Position numbers and translations under genes: made by a program. From Streptomyces sp. CB01373 (GTDB lineage: Bacteria > Actinomycetota > Actinomycetes > Streptomycetales > Streptomycetaceae), in assembly GCF_002803075.1 (NCBI RefSeq), contig NZ_NNBK01000010.1, positions 146,184-210,183 on the forward strand: a DNA stretch of 64,000 bases. The letters run 5' to 3'. Positions 7,664-15,344 of the stretch are shown one piece after another. The notes below the pieces were generated by a model. The model searched no databases and had not been told where the DNA came from. It saw nothing but the letters and a program-made list of their open reading frames with translations. Positions within the stretch are counted from its first letter, which is position 1. Every line of letters starts with the position of its first letter.

Positions 7664-9006
7664 CCGCGACCACCGCCGCCCACGAGCACGCCGCCGCCGC
7701 CCGCCGCGTCCCGGTGTCCCGCTGTTACCGCTTCGAACTGGTCAAGCTGGTCTCGCAGTGGCGGATCCGCCTGCTGGTCCTCGCCTGCTGGACCGTGCCG
7801 GGGCTCTTCGTCGCCGCGGTGAGCCTGCAGAGCACGCTCCCCTCCGACACCCTCTTCGGCCGCTGGATGCACGCCACCGGGTGGGCCGGTCCGCTGGTGA
7901 TGCTCGGTTTCGCCGGCACCTGGGCGCTCCCGCTGCTGACCTCGGTGGTCGCGGGCGACGTGTTCGCCTCCGAGGACCGGCTCGGCACCTGGCGCCATCT
8001 GGTCGTCGCGGTCCGCTCGCTCCGTCGGATCTTCGCGGCGAAGGCGCTGGCCGGCCTCACCGTCATCCTGCTGCTCGTGGCCGGGCTGGCGTGTTCCAGC
8101 ACGGTCGGCGGCGTCCTCGCGGTGGGCAACCAGCCACTGGTCGGCCTCGACGGTCACCTGCTGCCGCCGGGGGACGCCGCCGGCAGGGTCCTGCTCGCCT
8201 GGCTCTGCGTGCTCGCCCCCACCCTGGCGCTCGCCGCGATCGGACTGCTCGGGTCCGTCGCGCTGGGGCGGTCCCCGATGGCGCTGCTGCTGCCCGCGCT
8301 CGCCGCCCTGGCGATGCAGCTCGCCCAGATGCTGCCGCTGCCGGTCGCCGTACGTCTCGCCCTGCCCGGCTACGCCTTCATCGCCTGGAACGGCCTGTTC
8401 ACCGGCCCGGCGCAGCTCGGCCCGCTGCTGATCGGCGTCGTGGTCGCCCTGGTATGGACGGTGGCCGCCACGTCCCTGGCGTATCTGCTCTTCCTGCGGC
8501 GCGACTTCACCAACCCGGCCCACGACGGCTCCGGGCGGCGCGCGATCACCATCGGACTCCTGCCGCCGGCCGGACTGGCCGCCCTCACGGTCGCGGTCAT
8601 CGCCGTGGCGACACCGTCGACGGGCTCCGGGATCGAGCAGGACAGGGTGCAGCGGTCGGTCGCCACGGCGTTCGCACACCTGTACCGCATGCAGACCGAG
8701 CAGCTCCACCGCCCGGAGGTCACCGAGGCGCAACTCCGGGTGAGTGCGGCGTGCGACAAGGGTTCCGGCCAGGTCGCCGCGCAGGGGCCCGGCAACGACT
8801 GGCGCTGCGTCGTCACCCCGGCGAAGCCCGGTGACACCACGATCAACTCGTACGGCACCCCGGTGCCGGCCGACCCGGTGACCGCGGCCACCACCACCGG
8901 CACGGTCAGCGTCATCGACCTGGCGCGCCCCGACTCCGCCGCCGGAAGCATCGACGTCGGTCTGCACCCGACCGCCCTGTACGCGCGGTACGTGTGGAAG
9001 CCCTGA
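7660..9006 (+). CDS. ABC-2 type transporter permease with C-terminal extracytoplasmic domain
   Basis: A 448-residue protein with about six or seven hydrophobic helices over residues 40-320, then a hydrophilic C-terminal region of about 120 residues. That region has two cysteines (ACDKG and WRCVV), which could form a disulphide outside the membrane. This layout recurs in actinobacterial ABC-2 permeases. Its ATG overlaps the ATPase stop, and it is the membrane half of that exporter. Confidence 0.9.
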   Translation: MTATTAAHEHAAAARRVPVSRCYRFELVKLVSQWRIRLLVLACWTVPGLFVAAVSLQSTLPSDTLFGRWMHATGWAGPLVMLGFAGTWALPLLTSVVAGDVFASEDRLGTWRHLVVAVRSLRRIFAAKALAGLTVILLLVAGLACSSTVGGVLAVGNQPLVGLDGHLLPPGDAAGRVLLAWLCVLAPTLALAAIGLLGSVALGRSPMALLLPALAALAMQLAQMLPLPVAVRLALPGYAFIAWNGLFTGPAQLGPLLIGVVVALVWTVAATSLAYLLFLRRDFTNPAHDGSGRRAITIGLLPPAGLAALTVAVIAVATPSTGSGIEQDRVQRSVATAFAHLYRMQTEQLHRPEVTEAQLRVSAACDKGSGQVAAQGPGNDWRCVVTPAKPGDTTINSYGTPVPADPVTAATTTGTVSVIDLARPDSAAGSIDVGLHPTALYARYVWKP

Positions 9007-9910
9007 GACCGGGCCGGGGCGCCTAGTACCGCGACCGGGCGTACTTGTCCGCCGCCGCCACCAGGGCGTCCACCGCACCCGGTGCTCCCGAGTCGTGCCC
9101 GGCCTCGGCCACGACGATCAGCTCGCTGTCCGGCCAGGCCCGGTGGAGGCGCCAGGGGGTGCCGAGGAGGTTGCCGAAGTCGAGGCTGCCCTGGACGAGG
9201 GTGCCGGGAATGCCCCTGAGTCTGCGGGCGTCGCCCAGCACCACTCCCTCGTCGTTGCCCTCGCCGAGGAAATGGTCGTTGCCGAAGTAGTGCGTGACCG
9301 TACGGGCGAAGCCCATGCGGAATGCGGGGTCCTCGTAGCGCTCGACGGAGCGGGGAGGGGCGGAGATGATCGCCGTCTCCCAGTCGGTCCAGGCCCGCGC
9401 GGCCCGCTCGCGCACGGCCGGGTCGGGCGACTCGATCAGCCGGTTGCAGGCGGCCGCGAGGTTTCCGGTGCGGTCCGCCTCGAGCAGCTCGGCGAGAAAC
9501 CGCTCGAAGGCCTCGGGGAAGATCCTCCCCAGGCCGTGGGTCAGCAGGTCCACCTCCGGATTGGAACCGGTCGCGATCCCCGTCAGCACCAGCTCGGAGA
9601 CCACGCCGGGATGCGTCTGCGCGTAACGCAGCGCCAGCACCGAACCCCACGAGCCGCCCCACACCAGCCACCGCTCGATGCCCAGGTGGCGCCGCAGCAG
9701 TTCCAGGTCGGCCATCAGGTGCGCGGTCGTGTTGACGCTCATGTCGGTGCCGTACACGCTCGCGTGCGGCGTGGAACGGCCGCAGCCGCGCTGGTCGAGC
9801 AGCACGATCCGGTACGCGGAGGGGTCGCAGTAGCGCCGGAGGCCCGGCGCGCATCCGGAGCCCGGCCCGCCGTGCAGCATCACCGCCGGCTTGCCGCGGG
9901 GGTTTGAACT

Positions 9911-9926
9911 GCTGCCGTTTGGCAGC
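9911..9926 (+). repeat. Left-end subterminal hairpin of the insertion element
   Basis: Perfect 6-bp inverted repeat GCTGCC/GGCAGC with a GTTT loop, close to the pip junction. IS200/IS605 transposases recognise such imperfect or perfect hairpins in single-stranded DNA. Confidence 0.6.
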
Positions 9927-9952
9927 GGTTGGACGTGCTCTGGTGTGTATGA

Positions 9953-11713
9953 GTGAGCGTGGTGTGCGTGAAGGCGCGCGGCCGGGGGGAGGCGACCGGG
10001 AGTTCTGGTTTCGAATGCGTGACCTTTGGCCGGGGCTGCTCGTTGGGTGCGGTGACGGTTGCGGTTTCGGGCGGGGGTGAGGGTGTGGGTGGGCTGCGGG
10101 AGGTGGCGGCGTCGTTCGTGGTGCCCGGCCCGTCCGGGGTGGCGATCCGGTCCCGTCTCAAGGGTCTGACCGGGCAGGACGAGGCGGTGCTGCGCCAGGT
10201 CGGCGCTCTGCTCGGCTCGCTGGCCTCCCGTGACCTGAAGGCCCGCTGCGCGGCGGGGCTGGAGCACGACGGTGAGCAGTGGGCGCGGCGGAAGCGGGCG
10301 TTGACCGGGGAGTCGTCTTCGCGGTGGGCGGGCGGCATCACCAGGTTCACGCACGATCAGTGGGCTTTGGCCCGGCGCGGACAGTTCGCCCACATGCAGA
10401 GTCTGCGGGCGGGCGTCGAGACGATCGCGCACCGGCTTGCGCAGCCGGTCGGGGCCAGGGGTGCCAAGGGGGTGCCGGGTGGTTACCGCTCCGAGCGGGA
10501 GTGGTTCGCCAAGTCCCGGCGGCTGCATGTCCTTGGGGACCGGCTGGTGCGGGTGCGGGCCGACTGGGAGGCCGGGCGGGTGCGGGTGGTGCGCGGCGGG
10601 AAGAAACTGGCGCGCGCCCGGCACCACCTTCAGGCCGCCGGGCTTTCGGAGGCGCGGTGGCGGTTGCGGTGGCAGGCCGAGCGGTGGTTCCTGCAGGCCG
10701 ATGGCGAGTCCGGGAAGCGGTACGGCAACGAGACGATCCGCGTCACACCCGGCGGTGAGGTGAGCATCCGGCTTCCGGCTGCCCTGGCCGGGCTGGCGAA
10801 CGCGCCGCACGGCCGGTACGTGCTCGCTTGCCGGATCGTCTTCCGCCACCGGGGCGAGCAGTGGGCCGACCGTGTCGCGGCCCATCGTGCGGTGGCTTAC
10901 CGCGTCCACTATGACCCGGACCGGGGCCGCTGGTATGTGACTGCGTCCTGGCAGACCCCGCCCGTGCGGACCGTGCCGCTTTCGGCTGCTCGTGCGGGTG
11001 GGCTGGCCGGTGTCGACATGAATGCCGACCACCTGGCCGCCTGGCGCCTGGACACACACGGAAACCCCCTCGGCGCGGCCCGCAGATTCGACTACCAGCT
11101 GGACGGCACCGCACAGCACCGCGACGCACAACTGCGCCATGCCCTGATCCGCCTGCTGCACTGGACCGCCCGCCACGGCCTGGCGCTCGCGATCGAGGAC
11201 CTCGACTTCACCGCCGAGAAGACCCGGGAGAAACACGGCCGCCGCAAGCGGTTCCGCAAGCTGATCTCCGGCCTGCCCACCGCCCGCCTGCGCGCACGGC
11301 TGGTGTCCATGGCCGCCGAGCTCGGTGTCACCGTCGTCGCGGTCGACCCGGCCTACACCAGCCGCTGGGGCGCCCAGCACTGGCAGAAACCCCTCACCAG
11401 CAAGAACAGGAAGCCCACCCGTCACGACGCTGCCGCCGTGGCGATCGGAAGGCGCGCCCTGGGATGTGCGATCCGGCGACGGACGGCACCGCCCCCACAC
11501 GACCGGAGCGATCGTGTGGGGCATCGGACCGTCCAGGCCCGACCGGGCACCCCGGGGCGTGAGGGACCCCGCCCCCGCATTCCCGGACCACGGACACGAT
11601 CCGTGCCGCCCGGACGCGGAGCGAAAGCGGGCGACCAGAGTGCCCACAACCGTTCGGGGCACACGGCTGAGCACGAGCCCTGGACCCAGGACTCACTCCC
11701 GCTCAGTTTCTAG
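9953..11713 (+). CDS. TnpB-related RNA-guided nuclease-like protein
   Basis: Up to 586 residues, depending on the start (9953 ATG; several GTG codons downstream, e.g. within the first 25 codons, are possible). RuvC-like catalytic parts are visible: GVDMNADHLA (first Asp), LAIEDLDF (Glu) and TRHDAAAVAIGRRALG (third Asp). A basic RRKRFRKLISGLPTARLRARL helix precedes VVAVDPAYTSRWG. The Cys4 zinc ribbon of classical TnpB is missing between the last two. This matches the actinobacterial TnpB-related group. The last about 110 residues are Pro/Arg/Gly-rich and probably reflect overlap with the right-end RNA rather than a folded domain. Confidence 0.85.
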   Translation: MSVVCVKARGRGEATGSSGFECVTFGRGCSLGAVTVAVSGGGEGVGGLREVAASFVVPGPSGVAIRSRLKGLTGQDEAVLRQVGALLGSLASRDLKARCAAGLEHDGEQWARRKRALTGESSSRWAGGITRFTHDQWALARRGQFAHMQSLRAGVETIAHRLAQPVGARGAKGVPGGYRSEREWFAKSRRLHVLGDRLVRVRADWEAGRVRVVRGGKKLARARHHLQAAGLSEARWRLRWQAERWFLQADGESGKRYGNETIRVTPGGEVSIRLPAALAGLANAPHGRYVLACRIVFRHRGEQWADRVAAHRAVAYRVHYDPDRGRWYVTASWQTPPVRTVPLSAARAGGLAGVDMNADHLAAWRLDTHGNPLGAARRFDYQLDGTAQHRDAQLRHALIRLLHWTARHGLALAIEDLDFTAEKTREKHGRRKRFRKLISGLPTARLRARLVSMAAELGVTVVAVDPAYTSRWGAQHWQKPLTSKNRKPTRHDAAAVAIGRRALGCAIRRRTAPPPHDRSDRVGHRTVQARPGTPGREGPRPRIPGPRTRSVPPGRGAKAGDQSAHNRSGHTAEHEPWTQDSLPLSF

Positions 11714-11717
11714 GAAC
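11560..11717 (+). ncRNA. Candidate omega-RNA (reRNA) at the element's right end
   Basis: TnpB proteins use an RNA made from the 3' end of their gene and the right end of the element, whose guide is the flanking DNA. Here the tnpB C-terminal coding stretch is structured, low in protein-like character, and contains an imperfect hairpin at 11675-11694. A transcript running past 11717 would take its guide from pip sequence (GGTTGCCGCAGACCTCCC...). Position and limits are inferred from the family; there is no direct evidence of transcription. Confidence 0.35.
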
Positions 11718-11857
11718 GGTTGCCGCAGACCTCCCGTGCCGTCGCCGACGTCGAGCATGCCCTGGTCGTACGGTTCGATCTCCGGGTACAGGCTCATCGG
11801 GGCACCGTAACGGGTGTACGGCGTCCGCGTCGTCTCCTTTCTCCAGGTGACCGCGGG

Positions 11858-12571
11858 CTACTCCGTCGGCGGCCTCACTGGCAGCCCCGCCGTTCGGGCC
11901 GCCGTCCGCAGCACGTCCCGGAGCATGGCGGGGGTGAGTCTGCCGGTGAAGGTGTTGCGTTGGCTGACGTGGAAGCAGGCGAAGAGGTCGAGGCCGTCGA
12001 GGGACACCCGGGCGCCGTGGGCGAACGGCGGGCGGGGGCGGGGGACGGGCCAGCCGGCTTCGGCGAAGGCCGGGAGGGCGGCCTGCCAGCCGAAGGCGCC
12101 CAGGACGACCACCGCGCGGAGGGTGGGGCGCAGCAGGGTGAGTTCCTGGACCAGCCAGGGGCGGCAGGTGTCCCGTTCGCCGGGGGTCGGCTTGTTGGCG
12201 GGTGGTGCGCAGTGCACGGGGGAGGAGACACGTACCCCGTACAGTTCCAGGCCGTCGTCGGCGGAGGTGGAGGTGGGCTGGGAGGCCAGCCCCAGCTCGT
12301 ACAGGGCCTCGTACAGCACGTCGCCGGAGCGGTCGCCGGTGAACATGCGGCCGGTGCGGTTGCCGCCGTGTGCCGCCGGGGCGAGTCCGACGATCAGCAG
12401 ACGGGCGTCCGCCGGTCCGAATCCCGGCACCGGGCGGCCCCAGTACGTCCAGTCGGCGAACGCGGCCCGCTTGGTGCGCGCCACCTCCTCCCGCCAGGCG
12501 ACCAGCCGCGGGCAGGCCCGGCAGTCGGTGATCCGCCCGTCGAGGGCGGCGAGGCTGCTGCTCTCGTCCAT
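11858..12571 (-). CDS. Uracil-DNA glycosylase, family 5 (UdgB-like)
   Basis: A 237-residue Fe-S DNA repair enzyme that removes uracil and other deaminated bases. Visible are the N-terminal CRACPR cysteines, the family-5 catalytic motif GLAPAAHGGNRTGRMFTGD (around residues 60-78), later cysteines in VHCAPPANKPT and DTCRPWL that complete the cluster, VVVLGAFGW, and the second active-site segment CFHVSQRNTFTG. Family 4 would have GEAPG in motif 1, so family 5 is favoured. ATG 12571 gives the usual N-terminus (MDESSSLAALDG). It is divergent from the S4 protein gene with a 55-bp gap. Confidence 0.9.
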   Translation of the reverse strand: MDESSSLAALDGRITDCRACPRLVAWREEVARTKRAAFADWTYWGRPVPGFGPADARLLIVGLAPAAHGGNRTGRMFTGDRSGDVLYEALYELGLASQPTSTSADDGLELYGVRVSSPVHCAPPANKPTPGERDTCRPWLVQELTLLRPTLRAVVVLGAFGWQAALPAFAEAGWPVPRPRPPFAHGARVSLDGLDLFACFHVSQRNTFTGRLTPAMLRDVLRTAARTAGLPVRPPTE

Positions 12572-12626
12572 GGCTCCACGGTAATTACCTCCGGGTCGAA
12601 GCCGTCGGGCCGCTAAGGTCGGATGC

Positions 12627-13127
12627 ATGGCTTCGCAGGACGACCAGGACCAAGGCGTGGATCCGAAAACGACCGCCGCTGTCGCCGCCGCCGAGGCGGC
12701 CGGGCCGGCGAGCGGGGAGAACGTACGGATCGACAGCTGGATCTGGGCCGTCCGGCTGGTCAAGACCCGCTCCATCGGCGCCACCGCGTGCCGGGGCGGG
12801 CATGTCCGGGTGAACGGGGAGCGGGTGAAGCCCGCCTACTCGGTGCGCGTCGGCGACGAGGTGCGGCTGCGGCACGAGGGCCGCGAGCGGATCGTCGTCG
12901 TCAAGCGGCTGATCCGCAAGCGCGTGGGCGCCCCCATCGCCGTCCAGTGCTACGTCGACAACTCCCCACCGCCCCCGCCCCGCGAGGCCGTCGCCCCGAT
13001 CGGCATCCGCGACCGCGGCACCGGCCGCCCCACCAAGCGCGACCGCCGCGAGCTGGAGCGCCTGCGGGACCTGGGCGGGCCGGGCGGCTTCGGTGACGGA
13101 CCGGCGGGCCGTCCCAAGGAGCGGTGA
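12627..13127 (+). CDS. S4 RNA-binding domain protein (HSP15-like)
   Basis: A 166-residue protein. The S4 domain (about residues 33-95) reads IDSWIWAVRLVKTRSIGATACRG, then GHVRVNGERVKPAYSVRVGDEV and RIVVVKRLI. The tail (KRDRRELERLRDLGGPGG) is typical of the actinobacterial HSP15 relatives, which bind stalled 50S subunits in other bacteria. The Ala-rich first 30 residues are not conserved, so the start may be internal. Its divergent neighbour encodes a DNA repair enzyme. Confidence 0.9.
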   Translation: MASQDDQDQGVDPKTTAAVAAAEAAGPASGENVRIDSWIWAVRLVKTRSIGATACRGGHVRVNGERVKPAYSVRVGDEVRLRHEGRERIVVVKRLIRKRVGAPIAVQCYVDNSPPPPPREAVAPIGIRDRGTGRPTKRDRRELERLRDLGGPGGFGDGPAGRPKER

Positions 13128-13151
13128 CACGGGTCCGGGCGGTCACGTCCG

Positions 13152-13598
13152 TCACGGTTGCCGCCGCACCAGCCGCAGCAACCGAGCGTTGTGGTCCCGC
13201 CGCGCCCAGGCGATGACTGCCAGCGGCACGATCAGGACGACCGGGGTCGCCGCGTTCTGCCCGTCGAAGGCGGTGAGCTGCACGATGAAGGCTCCTACCA
13301 TCAGCGCGCTCAGCGCCATCGCCGACGCCGACTGAAGCACTGGAATCAGCAGCGCCACGCCTCCGGCCAGCTCCAGCACCCCGATGCCGTACATGCCCGC
13401 GCTGCCCCAGCCCATCCGGTCGAAGCTCTCGACCGCCGTCGGGTGCGCGATGAGCTTGGGCAACGCGCTGGCGAACACGAAGAACAGCGCGAGCAGCACC
13501 TGTACGGAGCGCAGTGCGATACGAGCGGCACGGCGGCCGGAGGCGGACGCCGGCGACGTGGTGGGTGCGGTGGGCGCGGTGTGTTCGGACACGGACAT
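13152..13598 (-). CDS. DoxX-family membrane protein
   Basis: A 148-residue protein with four hydrophobic segments. The family core shows ALFFVFASALPKLIAHPTAVESFDRMG, then GIGVLELAGGVALLIP. CAGGAGACCC (read on the minus strand) precedes the ATG at 13598. DoxX proteins are implicated in quinol-linked or redox stress functions; the exact role is unknown. The first 30 residues are Ser/Thr/Pro-rich and disordered. Confidence 0.88.
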   Translation of the reverse strand: MSVSEHTAPTAPTTSPASASGRRAARIALRSVQVLLALFFVFASALPKLIAHPTAVESFDRMGWGSAGMYGIGVLELAGGVALLIPVLQSASAMALSALMVGAFIVQLTAFDGQNAATPVVLIVPLAVIAWARRDHNARLLRLVRRQP

Positions 13599-13709
13599 AC
13601 GGGTCTCCTGTGTGTGGCGATGAGGAACGGCCGTGGTGCTTGAGGGCCGTCGTGCTTGCACAGAGGCAGACCGGTCCGCGCTCCCGAACTCATCGCTGTC
13701 CGGGCTCCG

Positions 13710-14447
13710 TCAAAGACGCTTGTCCGGTACCGCCCGCGCCCATATCCCGTCCTCGGTCAGATACCTGTCCACCCTCAGACCCGCCTCCCCCAGCGCCTCC
13801 TCGAACTGCTCGCTGGTCAGCGGCCGGGAGCGGAACGTCTGGGTCCAGGTCGCGTCCGGGAAGACGTACTCCGCGCGCACCGCGTTCACCCCGTCCCCGA
13901 CCGGCTCCGCCGACAGGATCCGCACCGTGAAGGCCACCGGGTCCACCCTCTCCCCGCCTTCGGCCGGGGGGACCCACGTGTCGCTTCGCTCGCGCGGCAG
14001 ATTGACGTGGTAGTCGCCGCCTTCCCGCTGGATCAGTACGCAGCCGTCCTCCGCCACGTGCCGCGCGCAGGTGCGCAGCAGTCCTCGCCGTACCTCGGGG
14101 TCACCCGTGTGCACCAGGAACGACGCGAGTATCACCGCGTCGAAGGTCTCCCCCGTCTCCAGCTGCTCGATCGGGCTGCATATGGTCCGCGCCCCGCGCA
14201 CCCGCTCCAGCATGTCCGGTGACTCGTCCACCGCCGTGACGGTGAAGCCGCGCTCCAGCAGTGGATGGGTCACGCGGCCCACACCGCACCCCAGCTCCAG
14301 GATGTGTGCTCCCGCGGGCACGGCCGCGGCGATGATGTCCGGCTCGCTCCCCACGGGCAGCCGCGCGTACAGCTCCACCGCGCAGCCGTCCGGCGTGATC
14401 GCTCCCGGTCCCGTCCCCTGATGCCCCTCGCGCATTCTCAGCTCCAT
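13710..14447 (-). CDS. Class I SAM-dependent methyltransferase
   Basis: A 245-residue protein. Motif I ILELGCGVGRVTHPLL (around residue 50), then VTAVDESPDMLERV (acidic binding of ribose), FDAVILASFLVHT (post-I region) and RTCARHVAEDGCVLIQREGGDYH. The last 90 residues form a beta-rich region with a W-rich EYVFPDATWTQTFRSRPLT typical of unassigned Streptomyces methyltransferases. The start could also be 12 nt downstream (MREGHQG). Substrate unknown. Confidence 0.87.
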   Translation of the reverse strand: MELRMREGHQGTGPGAITPDGCAVELYARLPVGSEPDIIAAAVPAGAHILELGCGVGRVTHPLLERGFTVTAVDESPDMLERVRGARTICSPIEQLETGETFDAVILASFLVHTGDPEVRRGLLRTCARHVAEDGCVLIQREGGDYHVNLPRERSDTWVPPAEGGERVDPVAFTVRILSAEPVGDGVNAVRAEYVFPDATWTQTFRSRPLTSEQFEEALGEAGLRVDRYLTEDGIWARAVPDKRL

Positions 14448-14577
14448 GCCCGGACAACGGCCCGTCCCCGCACGGCCGTTCCCCTCCCGACATGGTTCAC
14501 CCGTTCGAGTGAGGCCGGCACCGCTTTGGTGTGCGGGCCGGGCGAGAGTACGTTTCAAGGAGGAATGGTGATCGGCG

Positions 14578-14844
14578 ATGCGTACAGGCAGTGAACCCAC
14601 CACCGCGCGCAGTGCCCTGCGGGCACGGTTCTGGCTGTGCGTGTGGGGACTGGTCTGGGCGGGCTTCGGCACAGTGGTGTTCGTGCTGGTCGGACGGCCC
14701 GGGTGGGCGGCGGCCTGCGGCGTGCTGTGGCTGGTGATGGCCGTCGACTTCATGCTGGTCGTCCGGCATCTGCGGCAGGGTCCGCACTACCAGCCGGGGC
14801 GGGACGTGCCGCCGTACTGGCCTCCGGACGACCGGCGACGGTAG
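14578..14844 (+). CDS. DUF6343-type small membrane protein
   Basis: An 88-residue protein with two predicted transmembrane helices (FWLCVWGLVWAGFGTVVFVL and WAAACGVLWLVMAVDFMLV) and a conserved hydrophilic tail (RHLRQGPHYQPGRDVPPYWP). AAGGAGGAATG upstream (14559-14569) fits a ribosome site. The small-actinobacterial-membrane-protein assignment rests on recall of the family pattern; function is unknown. Confidence 0.75.
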   Translation: MRTGSEPTTARSALRARFWLCVWGLVWAGFGTVVFVLVGRPGWAAACGVLWLVMAVDFMLVVRHLRQGPHYQPGRDVPPYWPPDDRRR

Positions 14845-14914
14845 CAGGGGCGACGGCAGCCGTCGGCGAAGCTGCCCCGGACGCCGGCGAGAGTGCCCGG
14901 ACGGTCCGCGGGGG

Positions 14915-15277
14915 TCAGGAGTCGAACTTGGCCCGTTGCAGGTACTCCGGGTTCGGGTCCAGCGCGGCGGCCAGCCGGAAGTGACGCCTGGCCTCGTCGG
15001 GTCGGCCTTGCCGCTCGTAGGTGCGGGCGAGCGCGAAGTGCGCGTACGCGTTGTCCGGTTCGCGCTCCAGCACGATGGTGAACTCCAGCTCCGCGGGCCG
15101 GAGCTGGGCCGCCGCGAAGAAGGCACGGGCACGCAGCAGCCGGGCCGAGGTGTTCTCCGGGTGGGCGCCTATGACCCGGTCGAGCAGTTTCACCGCGCCC
15201 CGCGGATCTCGCGCGGCGAGCAGCTTCTCCGCGGCGCGATAGTCGATGATGTCGGTCTCCGGAGTACGTTCGGGCAC
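14915..15277 (-). CDS. Tetratricopeptide repeat protein
   Basis: A 120-residue protein made of about three TPR helical pairs: AEKLLAARDPRGAVKLLDRVI, then SARLLRARAFFAAAQLRPAEL and YAHFALARTYERQGRPDEARRHFR, with the usual W/LGY and A/P spacing. Start chosen as GTG 15277 with GGAAGGAAG upstream. TPR proteins act as scaffolds; no partner is evident, though the close spacing to coaE on the same strand suggests co-expression. Confidence 0.85.
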   Translation of the reverse strand: MPERTPETDIIDYRAAEKLLAARDPRGAVKLLDRVIGAHPENTSARLLRARAFFAAAQLRPAELEFTIVLEREPDNAYAHFALARTYERQGRPDEARRHFRLAAALDPNPEYLQRAKFDS

Positions 15278-15344
15278 GACTGCTTCCTTCCCATGCCACA
15301 GTGGTTCAACGCCCCGGGCCGGGCAGCCCTGTTCCCGGAGCCCC

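Larger units (their letters stand above)
9905..11717 (+). mobile_element. TnpB-only IS200/IS605-like (IS1341-type) insertion element
   Basis: The element interrupts pip. The tetranucleotide GGTT is present at both junctions (9901-9904 and 11718-11721); removing the element and one copy restores the reading GGC AAC CCC CGC of pip exactly. A perfect hairpin lies 6 nt inside the left end (9911-9926) and an imperfect one near the right end (11675-11694). These are subterminal structures typical of IS200/IS605 ends. It carries only a TnpB-related gene and no Y1 transposase, so it would need TnpA in trans. The GGTT repeat is either part of the ends or a short target feature; which cannot be decided here. 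Confidence 0.82.
9023..11797 (-). pseudogene. pip: Proline iminopeptidase, interrupted by an insertion element
   Basis: An alpha/beta-hydrolase that removes N-terminal proline. The gene is in two pieces. The start codon and first residues (MSLYPEIEPYDQGMLDVGDG) lie at 11738-11797. The rest, from NPRGKPAVMLHGGPGSGC (oxyanion region) through GGSWGSVLALRYA (nucleophile Ser), RGIPGTLVQGSLD and AGHDSG to the stop at 9023, is intact. The insertion falls exactly between the Asn codon of EVCGN and the Pro codon of PRGK. The short stretch between GDG and EVCGN is also about 11 nt shorter than the family sequence, breaking the frame independently. No functional product is expected. Confidence 0.88.

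Noticed and set aside
9023..11674. An 883-codon minus-strand open frame spanning pip and the insertion element
   Set aside because: Only its C-terminal part encodes iminopeptidase; the rest is the reverse of tnpB and is not protein-like. The true pip start lies beyond the element at 11797.
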